Notes: generated by a model from the letters alone, not told the origin. A stretch of 15,896 bases of DNA from Bacillota bacterium (GCA_022717655.1 JAIIAN010000057.1:1-15896); one strand, 5' to 3'. Shown: positions 7,769 through 14,768, counted from the stretch's first letter. Program-made: numbers and translations.

Positions 7769-8755
7769 TTATTCAAATACTTCTTCCAGTGTCTGATATT
7801 CAAATACCGGGAAATCATTTTCATCATAACGTACTTTCATTACCATAGCGTGGCGGTTCGGGTCATAAAGAGGGTCGCCCACAATTTCATCATAAGGTCT
7901 TGCATGGTAAACGCAGAGGTCTGTCTCTCCATCTTCCGCTTTCACAAATGAATTATGACCAGGACCAAATACACCTGCTTCTCTATTTGTCTTTAATACC
8001 GGATGACGCAGTTTTATCCAGCATGCAGGATCTAATAAATCTGCATCCTCATCAATGTAAAGCATACCCATGCAGTAACATTCTCCTGTTGCACTTGCAG
8101 AAAACGTCAAATAAATTTTTCCATTATGTTTTAAGATGGCCGGTCCTTCATTTACCCAGAAATCAATTCGTTCCCAGTCATAATCCGGAGTTGTTAAAAG
8201 TACCTGAACGGTAGCTAATTTGTTCGGAGCTTCCATTTTTGCAATGTACAGGTTTGATATTTGCTTGCCAACACCTGTTTTTTCAGCCCAAATGTAATAA
8301 TATTCCCCTTTATGTTCAAATACAGTTGCATCTAATGAAAACGCATGGAAAGAAAATTCATCTTCATCTGCTGCCTGCATCATGCCAAGTTCTTCCCATT
8401 CATCTTTCATCGGATTCTGTCCTTTACAATGAAGTACGTAAGGGCGAATCTCCCAGATATCATCTTTGTCTCCTGCTGCATAATAGATGTACCATCCGCC
8501 ATCTACATAATGAATTTCCGGAGCCCAGATATGGATACTCTGTGGACCTTCTTCATGTTTTACCCAAAGTGTTCTCTCTTCTGCTTCGGCCAGTCCCTTT
8601 ACTGTATCGGCTGAGCGTAACACCACTTTGTCATAAGCTGGAACAGATGCGGTAAAGTAATACGTTCCCTCTTTACTTTTATAGACATAAGGGTCTGCTC
8701 TCTGTAAAATCAACGGCTGATTGTATTTGGTTTCTTTATAATCGTTTTTATTCAT
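7769..8755 (-). CDS. Cytoplasmic GH43 exo-alpha-L-arabinofuranosidase-like enzyme
   Basis: This 328-residue single-domain family 43 enzyme has no signal peptide and no C-terminal accessory domain, the size of exo-acting alpha-1,5-L-arabinofuranosidases. Catalytic residues are Asp21 (RADPYVY, base), Asp142 (LDATVF, pKa modulator) and Glu203 (VNEGPAI, acid), with His267 in GPGHNS. The segments YYFTASVPAYDKVVLR, HIWAPEIHY and YAAGDKDDIWEIRPYVL are characteristic of this exo-acting group. The enzyme should trim arabinose from oligosaccharides after import. GGAG lies 10 nt before the ATG. It has its own promoter (8796-8824) and is transcribed away from the DUF624 operon. Confidence 0.85.
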   Translation of the reverse strand: MNKNDYKETKYNQPLILQRADPYVYKSKEGTYYFTASVPAYDKVVLRSADTVKGLAEAEERTLWVKHEEGPQSIHIWAPEIHYVDGGWYIYYAAGDKDDIWEIRPYVLHCKGQNPMKDEWEELGMMQAADEDEFSFHAFSLDATVFEHKGEYYYIWAEKTGVGKQISNLYIAKMEAPNKLATVQVLLTTPDYDWERIDFWVNEGPAILKHNGKIYLTFSASATGECYCMGMLYIDEDADLLDPACWIKLRHPVLKTNREAGVFGPGHNSFVKAEDGETDLCVYHARPYDEIVGDPLYDPNRHAMVMKVRYDENDFPVFEYQTLEEVFE

Positions 8756-8776
8756 TCTCTTTTTTCTCCTTTTGTT

Positions 8777-8824
8777 TTTAGATTAACGTAAAGTAATTTT
8801 ATATTATTTAAATATAAATTTCAA
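8777..8824 (-). promoter_or_regulatory. Arabinofuranosidase promoter with degenerate operator (site C)
   Basis: Minus strand TTGAAA (8819-8824), 17-nt spacer, TAAAAT (8796-8801). TTTAGATTAACGTAAA at 8777-8792 (second arm 4 of 6 to the consensus) would cover the transcription start. The -35 box lies inside the segment repeated at 14011, where the same promoter spacing recurs. Confidence 0.55.
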
Positions 8825-8894
8825 TAGTATTTTAGACTTTTGTAAAATATTACTGATTCCAATTCGGCTTTTTTGTGAATGATTTTGTGGGTTT
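8811..8894. repeat. 84-bp direct repeat, copy 1 (intergenic promoter segment)
   Basis: This segment aligns without gaps to 14011-14094, with 13 mismatches in 84 positions, mostly transitions. The best conserved cores are ATAAATTTCAAT and CTGATTCCAA, TCGG and AATGATTTTG. It contains the -35 box of the arabinofuranosidase promoter and a degenerate operator, TTTAGACTTTTGTAAA (8831-8846). Confidence 0.85.
8831..8846. promoter_or_regulatory. Degenerate operator palindrome between divergent promoters (site D)
   Basis: TTTAGACTTTTGTAAA has one perfect arm and a second arm matching TCTAAA at 5 of 6. It lies just upstream of the arabinofuranosidase -35 box and 53 bp before the -35 box of the divergent DUF624 promoter, so it could serve either side. 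Confidence 0.45.
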
Positions 8895-8898
8895 TTAT

Positions 8899-8927
8899 TT
8901 GAATTTTACCTTAGATTATTCTATAAT
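8899..8927 (+). promoter_or_regulatory. DUF624 operon promoter with overlapping operator (site E)
   Basis: TTGAAT (8899-8904), 17-nt spacer and consensus TATAAT (8922-8927) form the best promoter match in the window. CTTAGATTATTCTATA at 8910-8925 (each arm 5 of 6 to TTTAGA/TCTAAA) lies in the spacer and over the -10 box, where a bound repressor would exclude RNA polymerase. The leader is about 95 nt. Confidence 0.65.
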
Positions 8928-9029
8928 ATTATACGAAAACCAAAACTTTATCTCAGCCGAAAATGTTTATGAATGTTCGGTCTGAATCGATTTCACCGCC
9001 AAAAATGGCAGAACGGAGACAAATTTTTT

Positions 9030-9680
9030 ATGAATCTTTTTACACACGACAGCCTGCTGTCCCGATTTTTTTATCTTGTAGGTGATATTATTACCCTGCA
9101 CCTTTTATGGATTTTATGCAGTCTTCCAATTTTCACAATCGGAGCATCTACCACAGCGCTCTATTACAGCTGTATGAAACGAATCCGAACCAAAGAGGGC
9201 TATCCTCTGAAAAATTTCTTTGCTTCTTTTAAGATGAATTTTAAACAGTCCACCCTTATCTGGCTTGGTCTGCTTGTTATCGGATTTTTGTTCTTTGCAG
9301 ATTTCAGAATTGCTATGGCGCTTGGAAATACACTTGGTCATCTGATGCTGATTGCCTGTTCCTGTTTTTTTATTCCGTATCTCTTAATCTGCCTCTACAT
9401 TTTTCCGGTACAGGCAAAATTTAAGAACACGATTTACGATAATTTAAAAAACGCATTTTTTATGGCAATCCGCCATTTTCCATTGACTCTGCTTTTAGTT
9501 GTGATTGATGCCTCCTTTGTTCTGCTTTTCTTTTCTTCTGTGCCATTTATTGGACTGGCACTTTGCTGTGGAGTCGGACTGCTTGGATATTTAAATTCGA
9601 ATTTATTTGTTTTTATCTTCCGTAAATATGTGCCGGATGAATTCGAACACGATCTAGAAATTTCCGGGGAACACTTTTAA
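9030..9680 (+). CDS. DUF624 (YesL-like) membrane protein
   Basis: This 216-residue integral membrane protein belongs to the DUF624/YesL family. It begins MNLFTHDSLLSRFFYLVGD and continues LLWILCSLPIFTIGAS then TALYYSCMKRIRTKEGY, the signature region of the family. Four to five hydrophobic segments follow (about 15-40, 76-95, 100-130, 155-195). Family members occur in pectin, arabinan and other plant-glycan operons of Bacillota, beside ABC importers; their biochemical role is not established. The start at 9030 matches the family N-terminus and has GGAG 11 nt upstream; a longer in-frame ATG at 8973 has no ribosome binding site. It is the first gene of a two-gene operon, 15 bp before the next start. 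Confidence 0.85.
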   Translation: MNLFTHDSLLSRFFYLVGDIITLHLLWILCSLPIFTIGASTTALYYSCMKRIRTKEGYPLKNFFASFKMNFKQSTLIWLGLLVIGFLFFADFRIAMALGNTLGHLMLIACSCFFIPYLLICLYIFPVQAKFKNTIYDNLKNAFFMAIRHFPLTLLLVVIDASFVLLFFSSVPFIGLALCCGVGLLGYLNSNLFVFIFRKYVPDEFEHDLEISGEHF

Positions 9681-9695
9681 GAGGAGCTTTTCTTA

Positions 9696-10388
9696 ATGAA
9701 TACAAAATTTAAAAAAACCGCATTGGATGATAATGCAGATATTTACCAGCACGGCACGAAATCTGTCACAAAAGAAGAAATCAAAAAACTACCGCTCAAA
9801 AAACGCATCGCTTACTTTTGTGACTATTACCTTGCGAAATGCCTTGTTGTGCTTGCCCTGATTATCTGCACTATTCTTGTTATACGCACAAGTATTAACG
9901 GAAAACAACATACTCCTGTCCTTTCCGTAGCATTAATGAACGAAATTTATCTTTCCGATACCGATACACTTGCTAACACACTGAAAAACAGCTTGGAACT
10001 GGATGACGACGCAGTGATAAATGTCACTTATTACAATCTTGATGAATATCAGAATAACATGTCTTACCTTGCTCACCTTTCTGCCGGAAGTGTTGATGTG
10101 ATTCTCTGTTCGAAAGATTTTTTTGAAGAATCCGCAAGCCAGGGGATGTTTGCTGATTTAAGCACCCTGCTCTCCGAAAAAGAGCTTTCTGATTATTCTT
10201 CACAGTTAAAAGAAGCGTCCGTTATTGACACGGATACCGATGGCACAGTTCTTTCCGAATCTGACCCTGCACCAATGGGAATTGATGTTGGAGAATATAT
10301 TATCTGCCTGACCGAAAAAGGAAATAATCCGGAAAATGCGAAAAAAGCAGTTTCTTTCTTTACTAAAAATACCGACTGGCTGAACTGA
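9696..10388 (+). CDS. Single-span membrane protein with extracytoplasmic SBP-like domain
   Basis: I do not recognise a named family for this 230-residue protein. Residues 1-45 are charged and cytoplasmic (KKLPLKKRIAYFCDYYLAK), about 49-67 form one membrane segment (CLVVLALIICTILVIRTSI), and the remainder is predicted outside. The outer part has features of solute-binding proteins: SAGSVDVILCSKDFFEE followed by GMFADLSTLLSEKEL resembles the stretch where SBPs report domain placement, and the end (ENAKKAVSFFTKNTDWLN) resembles their C-terminal helix. It is far shorter than a full SBP. GAGGAG lies 9 nt upstream of the ATG, 15 bp after the DUF624 gene, so the two are co-transcribed and may work as a pair (inference). 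A terminator follows at 10411-10466. Confidence 0.6.
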   Translation: MNTKFKKTALDDNADIYQHGTKSVTKEEIKKLPLKKRIAYFCDYYLAKCLVVLALIICTILVIRTSINGKQHTPVLSVALMNEIYLSDTDTLANTLKNSLELDDDAVINVTYYNLDEYQNNMSYLAHLSAGSVDVILCSKDFFEESASQGMFADLSTLLSEKELSDYSSQLKEASVIDTDTDGTVLSESDPAPMGIDVGEYIICLTEKGNNPENAKKAVSFFTKNTDWLN

Positions 10389-10410
10389 CGACTTCGATTT
10401 TGCCACAGAT

Positions 10411-10466
10411 ACAGAAATAAAAAGATTTTTGATTGTCTTAATTTTATCTCTGTTTTACTTTTTTCT
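10411..10466 (+). terminator. Terminator of the DUF624 operon
   Basis: Stem ACAGAAATAAAA (10411-10422) pairs with TTTTATCTCTGT (10442-10453) with one mismatch, followed on the plus strand by TTTTACTTTTTTC. It lies 22 bp past the stop of the second gene and between convergent transcripts. Confidence 0.6.
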
Positions 10467-10488
10467 TACAACTTCATTGAGAAATTCT

Positions 10489-11850
10489 TCACAAATCTTC
10501 TTTATACTTTTTTGTTATCGCACGAATTCGAATATAATAACTAATACAAAGTAACAAAGCCGCTCCACTCCAGGCAGCAATCTCGGCAAAAAAGATTCCA
10601 TTTTGACCGATAAAAATCGGAAGAATTAAAGCTGCACCAATTCGCATCAAGAACTCCGCAAATCCACTTAACATTGGAAGCAAGGTATCTCCAAGTCCCT
10701 GAAGTGCCGAACGATACACGTATAAAAAATATAACACCCACAGCATCGCCGCCATAATAGAGAGATAATGAAATGCAATCTCAAGTACCGCTTCGATCTG
10801 CTGTTGCTCTCCGGAGAGGAATAAGGATAAGATTGGTTTTCCAAATAAAAACATTGCAGCGGAAATCACGATGGAAGTCGCAAGCGAAATCAAAAGACTG
10901 ACCCGAACTCCACCTTTAATTCGATCAAATTGCTTTGCTCCTAAGTTTTGTCCGACATAAGTTACGATTGCATAACCATAAGAAATCGCTGCCATCTCAA
11001 GCAAACCATACAGCTTATTAGTCGCAGTAAATCCGGCAACAAATAAGAAACCATAGCCGTTTATTACATACTGAACGACCAAGCCTCCCACTCCGATAAT
11101 GATATTTTGAAAAACTACCGGAATTCCCAGTTTCAGTAAATTTAAATCCAGTTTTGCCTCATGCTCAAAATCCGATTTTGCTAACTGTACCAGCTTAATT
11201 TGTTTTAAAATTGCAAAACAATAGATCGCAGAAAACAGCTGTGCAATAATTGTTGCGATTGCTGCTCCGGCAATCCCCCAGCCAAACACAGCAACAAACA
11301 ATAAATCCAGTACAATGTTGATAAGCGATGCAATCAACATTGCCGTTAATGGTGCTTTACTGTTTCCAATTGCCCGCAACTCACAGGCAAACATATTATA
11401 TGCCGTCGTAAATGGAATTCCACAAAAGATGATTCGCAGATAAAGCAGTGCCATCTCAATGATGTTTTGCGGGGTATGCACTCCGGTCAATGCCGTTGAA
11501 GCCAACAGCTGGCTCAAAGCCAAAACCAAAACGGCAGTAATCGCAGTTAAACGATAACTATGCGCAATTACCTTTCTTAAGGCGACTTCATTGCCTGCAC
11601 CGTAATGCTGTGAAATCAAGATTGAAAATCCCTGTGTAATTCCTGTTGAAATGCCTGTCACAATCCACATTAAAAAATCAACTGAGCCAAGCGCTGCCAA
11701 AGCTTCTACACCTGCAACCTGACCGACAATCATAGTATCTACCATAGTATAAAGCTGCTGGCAAATGTTCCCAAGCATTAACGGAAGCGCAAAAAAGAAG
11801 ATTAATTTTGCGGCATTTCCCGAAGTCATATTTTGCGTCTGTGCCTTCAT
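10489..11850 (-). CDS. MATE family efflux transporter
   Basis: This 453-residue protein has the full length and twelve membrane segments of MATE (multi-antimicrobial extrusion) transporters, which export drugs or metabolites by Na+ or H+ antiport. The N-terminus is diagnostic: ALPLMLGNICQQLYTMVDTM then IVGQVAGVEALAALG, matching the first helices of the NorM/DinF superfamily, and a second similar half begins near residue 230 (LGIPVVFQNIIIGVGGLVVQ). The ATG at 11850 has only a weak upstream site; AAAGGA lies 16 nt before it. It is convergent with the DUF624 operon and has its own promoter-like sequence (11908-11936). Nothing ties it to sugar metabolism; the substrate cannot be predicted. Confidence 0.88.
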   Translation of the reverse strand: MKAQTQNMTSGNAAKLIFFFALPLMLGNICQQLYTMVDTMIVGQVAGVEALAALGSVDFLMWIVTGISTGITQGFSILISQHYGAGNEVALRKVIAHSYRLTAITAVLVLALSQLLASTALTGVHTPQNIIEMALLYLRIIFCGIPFTTAYNMFACELRAIGNSKAPLTAMLIASLINIVLDLLFVAVFGWGIAGAAIATIIAQLFSAIYCFAILKQIKLVQLAKSDFEHEAKLDLNLLKLGIPVVFQNIIIGVGGLVVQYVINGYGFLFVAGFTATNKLYGLLEMAAISYGYAIVTYVGQNLGAKQFDRIKGGVRVSLLISLATSIVISAAMFLFGKPILSLFLSGEQQQIEAVLEIAFHYLSIMAAMLWVLYFLYVYRSALQGLGDTLLPMLSGFAEFLMRIGAALILPIFIGQNGIFFAEIAAWSGAALLLCISYYIRIRAITKKYKEDL

Positions 11851-11885
11851 AACATCTCATAAATCCTTTCAAAAAATACGTTTTT

Positions 11886-11936
11886 TATCCTTTCGGATAT
11901 CAACTCTATTCTACCATATTGCCCTGTAAAACGGAA
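11886..11936 (-). promoter_or_regulatory. MATE gene promoter and leader hairpin
   Basis: On the minus strand TGGTAGAAT gives an extended -10 box (TAGAAT at 11908-11913) with a weak TTCCGT (11931-11936) 17 nt upstream. The predicted leader holds a 5-bp stem TATCC/GGATA closed by a GAAA tetraloop (11886-11899). Position suits the MATE gene starting at 11850. Confidence 0.35.
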
Positions 11937-11937
11937 G

Positions 11938-11968
11938 AAAAGGGACTGAAATTCAGCCCCTTTTTTTT
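11938..11968. terminator. Bidirectional-looking terminator before the MATE gene
   Basis: AAAAGGG-A-CTGAA at 11938-11950 pairs with TTCAG-C-CCCTTTT at 11952-11964, with one mismatch and a small loop. T runs follow on both strands (eight T on plus, TTTTCTTCC on minus). It would end transcripts of the EamA remnant and the fusion gene before the MATE promoter. Confidence 0.65.
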
Positions 11969-12023
11969 ATGTATTTTTTCTTTAATGCTTTCTCCATTTT
12001 TATGTGTTTTTTAGCCGAAAATC

Positions 12024-12269
12024 CTAGTCCGATTTTTCGTTTTTTTGCATCATTTTTTTCTCCGGAAGCACCAACATTGCAAGCGCTACTAACACGATAA
12101 TTAACCCTGTAATTGAAAGCACAGTTGGAATTTCTCCAAAAAAACAAATACCAAATACCATCGCCGCAACCGGTTCACATGAACATAAAATTGATGCCCT
12201 ACCTGCATCCATATGGTTCAATGCAACCGTATAGAACGCATATGGAGCCACCGCAACACATAAAACCAT
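12024..12269 (-). pseudogene. EamA/DMT family transporter, C-terminal remnant
   Basis: This 81-codon reading corresponds to the last part of a drug/metabolite transporter of the EamA (DMT) superfamily, whose members have about 280-310 residues and ten helices. The visible segment is helices eight to ten: PYAFYTVALNHMDAGRASIL, then CEPVAAMVFGICFFGEIP (the conserved EP and FGE pattern before the last helix), then SITGLIIVLVALAMLVLPEK. In frame, a TGA stop lies at 12279-12281 and no homologous upstream sequence follows; the next gene ends 34 bp away. So about two thirds of the gene has been lost. A short expressed peptide cannot be excluded, but no ribosome binding site precedes the first ATG. 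Confidence 0.7.
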
Positions 12270-12303
12270 ATAATTTCTTCATTTTTTACCAACTTTACTC
12301 TCA

Positions 12304-13926
12304 TTAACAATATTTTTTCAGAATTTCATGCATGTTTTCAAACTGCTCTTCCATCTCCTTTACCAGACGAAACTGTGTTCTTGCGCGCACCAGATTGTGC
12401 TCCGGATATGCCGTTTTAAAGTATACATCGCCCTGAAGGAAGTCCGCAAGAAAACGCATTCCACACTCTAAAGTCATCAATCTGGCTCCCCATGGAAGGC
12501 TCTCAATTTCTGCCGGAGTCAGCACATCTTTTGCCATCTCCAGATATCCCTTCACATAGATTTCATAAAGGTCGATATCAAAGTGTACTTTGTCCAAATC
12601 TTTTTCATCTTCTTCTGCGGTAGAGGCACCGAAACGAATCGAATCACCGAAATCATTGCAGGCAAGCCCCGGCATAATCGTATCCAGATCAATAATACAT
12701 AAGCCCTGATCCGTGTCTTTATCAAATAAAATATTATTTAATTTTGTATCATTATGTGTCACACGAAGCGGCAACAGACCCTTTTCCAACTGCTCCATCA
12801 AAACATTACAATCGGCTTTTCGTGAAAGTACAAATTCAATCTCCGGACGGCATAATCTGGCGCGATTTTTCACATCTTTTCGCTGTGCATCTTCAAAATC
12901 ACGAAAACGCTTTGCAGTGTCATGAAACTGCGGAATCGTCTCATAAAGACTGTCTGCCGGATAATCTCCTAACTGCTTTAAAAAATGTCCAAAACTAAGC
13001 GCCGACTGATAAAACTGCTCCGGACGTTCCACCTGCTGATAGCACACGGAATTCGGCACATAATGCAGGCAACGCCATGGCTGTCCCTTCTCATCTTCAA
13101 AATAAGTATCGCCACTTTTTGTCTTGATGTAAGATAAGGATTCTCTGTCTAAATCGCCACCGTCCTGACGAATAATATTACGTAAATATTCCGTCACTCC
13201 AAAGATATTTTCCATTACCTGATCCGGATTTTTAAAGACGTTAATGTTAATTCGCTGCAATACAAAGAGCGGCACATCATTTCCATTTTCATCCGGCAAA
13301 TAGACTGCATAGGTCTCATTAATATGACCTTCTCCAAATGGTTTTACATAGCTGCAACAATCGCCAAAACCAAACGCATAAATCGCATCTTCCAGACTTC
13401 GGCTATCAGCACCTTCAATGGTTCTTCTGGTAGAGAAAATCACTTCTCCTGCTTCCACTTTTCTGCCCGGTTCAATCACACAATGTGCTTTTACTACGCT
13501 GCCAAGACCAACATGTGCGCCTTCTTCTACAATCGAATCATGGTCTACCACCGCACCACTGTTGATAAGCGCTGCCATTTTGATTGTTGTACTTCTATTT
13601 ACCACTGCTCTTTGCATAATAAAACAGCCCGGTTCTAAAGTAACACTCGGACTGACGATTGCAGATGGATGTACGATTGCCGGTACTTCATACTCTTCTT
13701 CAAGCAATTTTCGGGTCCAAAATAAACGCGTCTTGTTATTTCCGAAAGCCGCTACCGCCACCGAATACTCTCTATGATACAGATGATAATCGCAACATCT
13801 GCCAATCACATCATTATCCTTTGCGGTATCATCTAAAAATAAGACTTCCTCATAACCAAGTGCCAGTGCGGTTTCTTTCACCATTCTTCCAAAACCGCCC
13901 GCACCAAGAATTAATAAACTTTTCAT
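12304..13926 (-). CDS. Fusion of NeuD/PglD-like acyltransferase and NahK-like sugar kinase
   Basis: This 540-residue protein joins two enzymes. Residues 1-80 form a PglD-type nucleotide-binding-like fold (ILGAGGFGRMVKE), and about 84-170 a left-handed beta-helix acyltransferase with hexapeptide repeats (IVHPSAIVSPSVTLEPG) and the likely catalytic His129 in VVDHDS, as in NeuD/PglD sugar O- or N-acetyltransferases. Residues about 185-540 form an APH/choline-kinase-like phosphotransferase closest in pattern to N-acetylhexosamine 1-kinase (NahK): FGEGHINETY, the catalytic loop THNDTKLNNILFD (His391, Asp393, Asn398), and IIDLDTIMPG with Asp413/Asp415 for magnesium, then NDFGDSIRFGAS. The predicted activity is anomeric phosphorylation plus acetylation of a sugar. 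There is no acetyl-sugar pathway nearby. The promoter is shared by duplication with the arabinofuranosidase gene. Substrate unknown. Confidence 0.8.
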   Translation of the reverse strand: MKSLLILGAGGFGRMVKETALALGYEEVLFLDDTAKDNDVIGRCCDYHLYHREYSVAVAAFGNNKTRLFWTRKLLEEEYEVPAIVHPSAIVSPSVTLEPGCFIMQRAVVNRSTTIKMAALINSGAVVDHDSIVEEGAHVGLGSVVKAHCVIEPGRKVEAGEVIFSTRRTIEGADSRSLEDAIYAFGFGDCCSYVKPFGEGHINETYAVYLPDENGNDVPLFVLQRININVFKNPDQVMENIFGVTEYLRNIIRQDGGDLDRESLSYIKTKSGDTYFEDEKGQPWRCLHYVPNSVCYQQVERPEQFYQSALSFGHFLKQLGDYPADSLYETIPQFHDTAKRFRDFEDAQRKDVKNRARLCRPEIEFVLSRKADCNVLMEQLEKGLLPLRVTHNDTKLNNILFDKDTDQGLCIIDLDTIMPGLACNDFGDSIRFGASTAEEDEKDLDKVHFDIDLYEIYVKGYLEMAKDVLTPAEIESLPWGARLMTLECGMRFLADFLQGDVYFKTAYPEHNLVRARTQFRLVKEMEEQFENMHEILKKYC

Positions 13927-13995
13927 TTTCTTCTTTTCTTCTTTCCTTCTTTTTTATCTTGAGAGCATACGCTCCGATTTGTATTCTGTAAAATA

Positions 13996-14024
13996 ATTTT
14001 AGATTTTTCAAACATAAATTTCAA
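13996..14024 (-). promoter_or_regulatory. Promoter of the fusion gene with degenerate operator (site F)
   Basis: Minus strand TTGAAA (14019-14024), 17-nt spacer, TAAAAT (13996-14001), identical in boxes and spacing to the arabinofuranosidase promoter. TTTAGATTTTTCAAAC (13998-14013; second arm 4 of 6) overlaps the -10 box. A short GAGC/GCTC leader hairpin follows near 13962-13974. Confidence 0.55.
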
Positions 14025-14094
14025 TTATATTTTAAATTTTTATGAAATATCACTGATTCCAACTCGGTTTTTTTGTAAATGATTTTGCTGGTTT
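14011..14094. repeat. 84-bp direct repeat, copy 2 (intergenic promoter segment)
   Basis: Second copy of the segment at 8811-8894, same orientation, exactly 5,200 bp away, 71 of 84 positions identical without gaps. It fills most of the gap between the HAD gene and the fusion gene. The counterpart of site D is decayed here (TTTAAATTTTTATGAA at 14031-14046). Confidence 0.85.
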
Positions 14095-14100
14095 CTTACT

Positions 14101-14748
14101 TTACAAAAAATACTGTTCTATTTTATCAAGTGATTCCACACACCCGTACAATTTATCTTTTAATTCTTCTTCCGGCTCACTCTGATCCGGCACAAGTACA
14201 ACCTTACACCCCGCACAGTATGCACTCATTACTCCATTCGGAGAATCTTCCACTGCCATACATTCTTGTGGCATAAGTTCAAGCTGCCTGCACGCATACT
14301 GGTAAATGTCAGGCGATGGCTTTCCGGATTTTACCATTGTCGCACAAATTATTTTATCAAAATATGGATACAGTCCAATTTGCTTTAAATATCGTATAGC
14401 ACGTTCTTCATCCGTTGCTGTTGCAATCGCCCGCTTAATCTTTTTTGTTTTTAAAAATTCAAGCAGTTCAATTGCTCCTTTTTTTAATTCGATTCCATTT
14501 TTTTGAAGTGCTTCTTCCATAATTTTTTTTCGATATGCACGAATTGCATCATAGTCCAGATTCGGGTCATGAAACATTTCTTTTAAATGCTTCGGTGCAT
14601 AAGGACAGCCCAGTGAGCGCATACTAAGTGCCTGTTCATCACTCATCTCATATCCAAAATGTGCCAGTGCCTTTGGCCAGAAAATCCGGTAATATTTCTC
14701 TGTGTCGATTAATGTTCCATCCATGTCAAAAATAACTGCTTTTATCAT
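14101..14748 (-). CDS. HAD family hydrolase, beta-phosphoglucomutase/sugar-phosphatase-like
   Basis: This 215-residue cytoplasmic enzyme is a haloacid dehalogenase subfamily IA hydrolase of the beta-phosphoglucomutase-like branch. All four motifs are present: DMDGTL with Asp8 (nucleophile) and Asp10, Thr110 in IATATD, Lys143 in SGKPSPDIY, and Glu167-Asp168 in VEDSPNG. A helical cap lies at about 15-85. Members dephosphorylate small sugar phosphates or act as phosphoglucomutases; the cap alone does not settle which. It begins 20 bp after the stop of the DUF4230 gene, so it is probably the last gene of that transcript. A weak AAGGA or GAGAG site precedes the ATG. No clear terminator was seen after it. 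Confidence 0.85.
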   Translation of the reverse strand: MIKAVIFDMDGTLIDTEKYYRIFWPKALAHFGYEMSDEQALSMRSLGCPYAPKHLKEMFHDPNLDYDAIRAYRKKIMEEALQKNGIELKKGAIELLEFLKTKKIKRAIATATDEERAIRYLKQIGLYPYFDKIICATMVKSGKPSPDIYQYACRQLELMPQECMAVEDSPNGVMSAYCAGCKVVLVPDQSEPEEELKDKLYGCVESLDKIEQYFL

Positions 14749-14768
14749 ACTCTCTTCGATCCTTATTT

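Noticed and set aside
8811..8894. The 84-bp repeats as a CRISPR array or insertion sequence ends
   Set aside because: Only two copies, far apart, in direct orientation, without spacers, terminal inverted repeats or a transposase gene between them.
8973..9029. Longer start of the DUF624 protein at 8973
   Set aside because: No ribosome binding site is seen, and family members begin with the MNLF…D motif encoded from 9030.
12713..13777. Several plus-strand frames of 70-119 codons opposite the fusion gene
   Set aside because: No ribosome binding site or domain; the opposite strand carries conserved kinase and acyltransferase motifs throughout.
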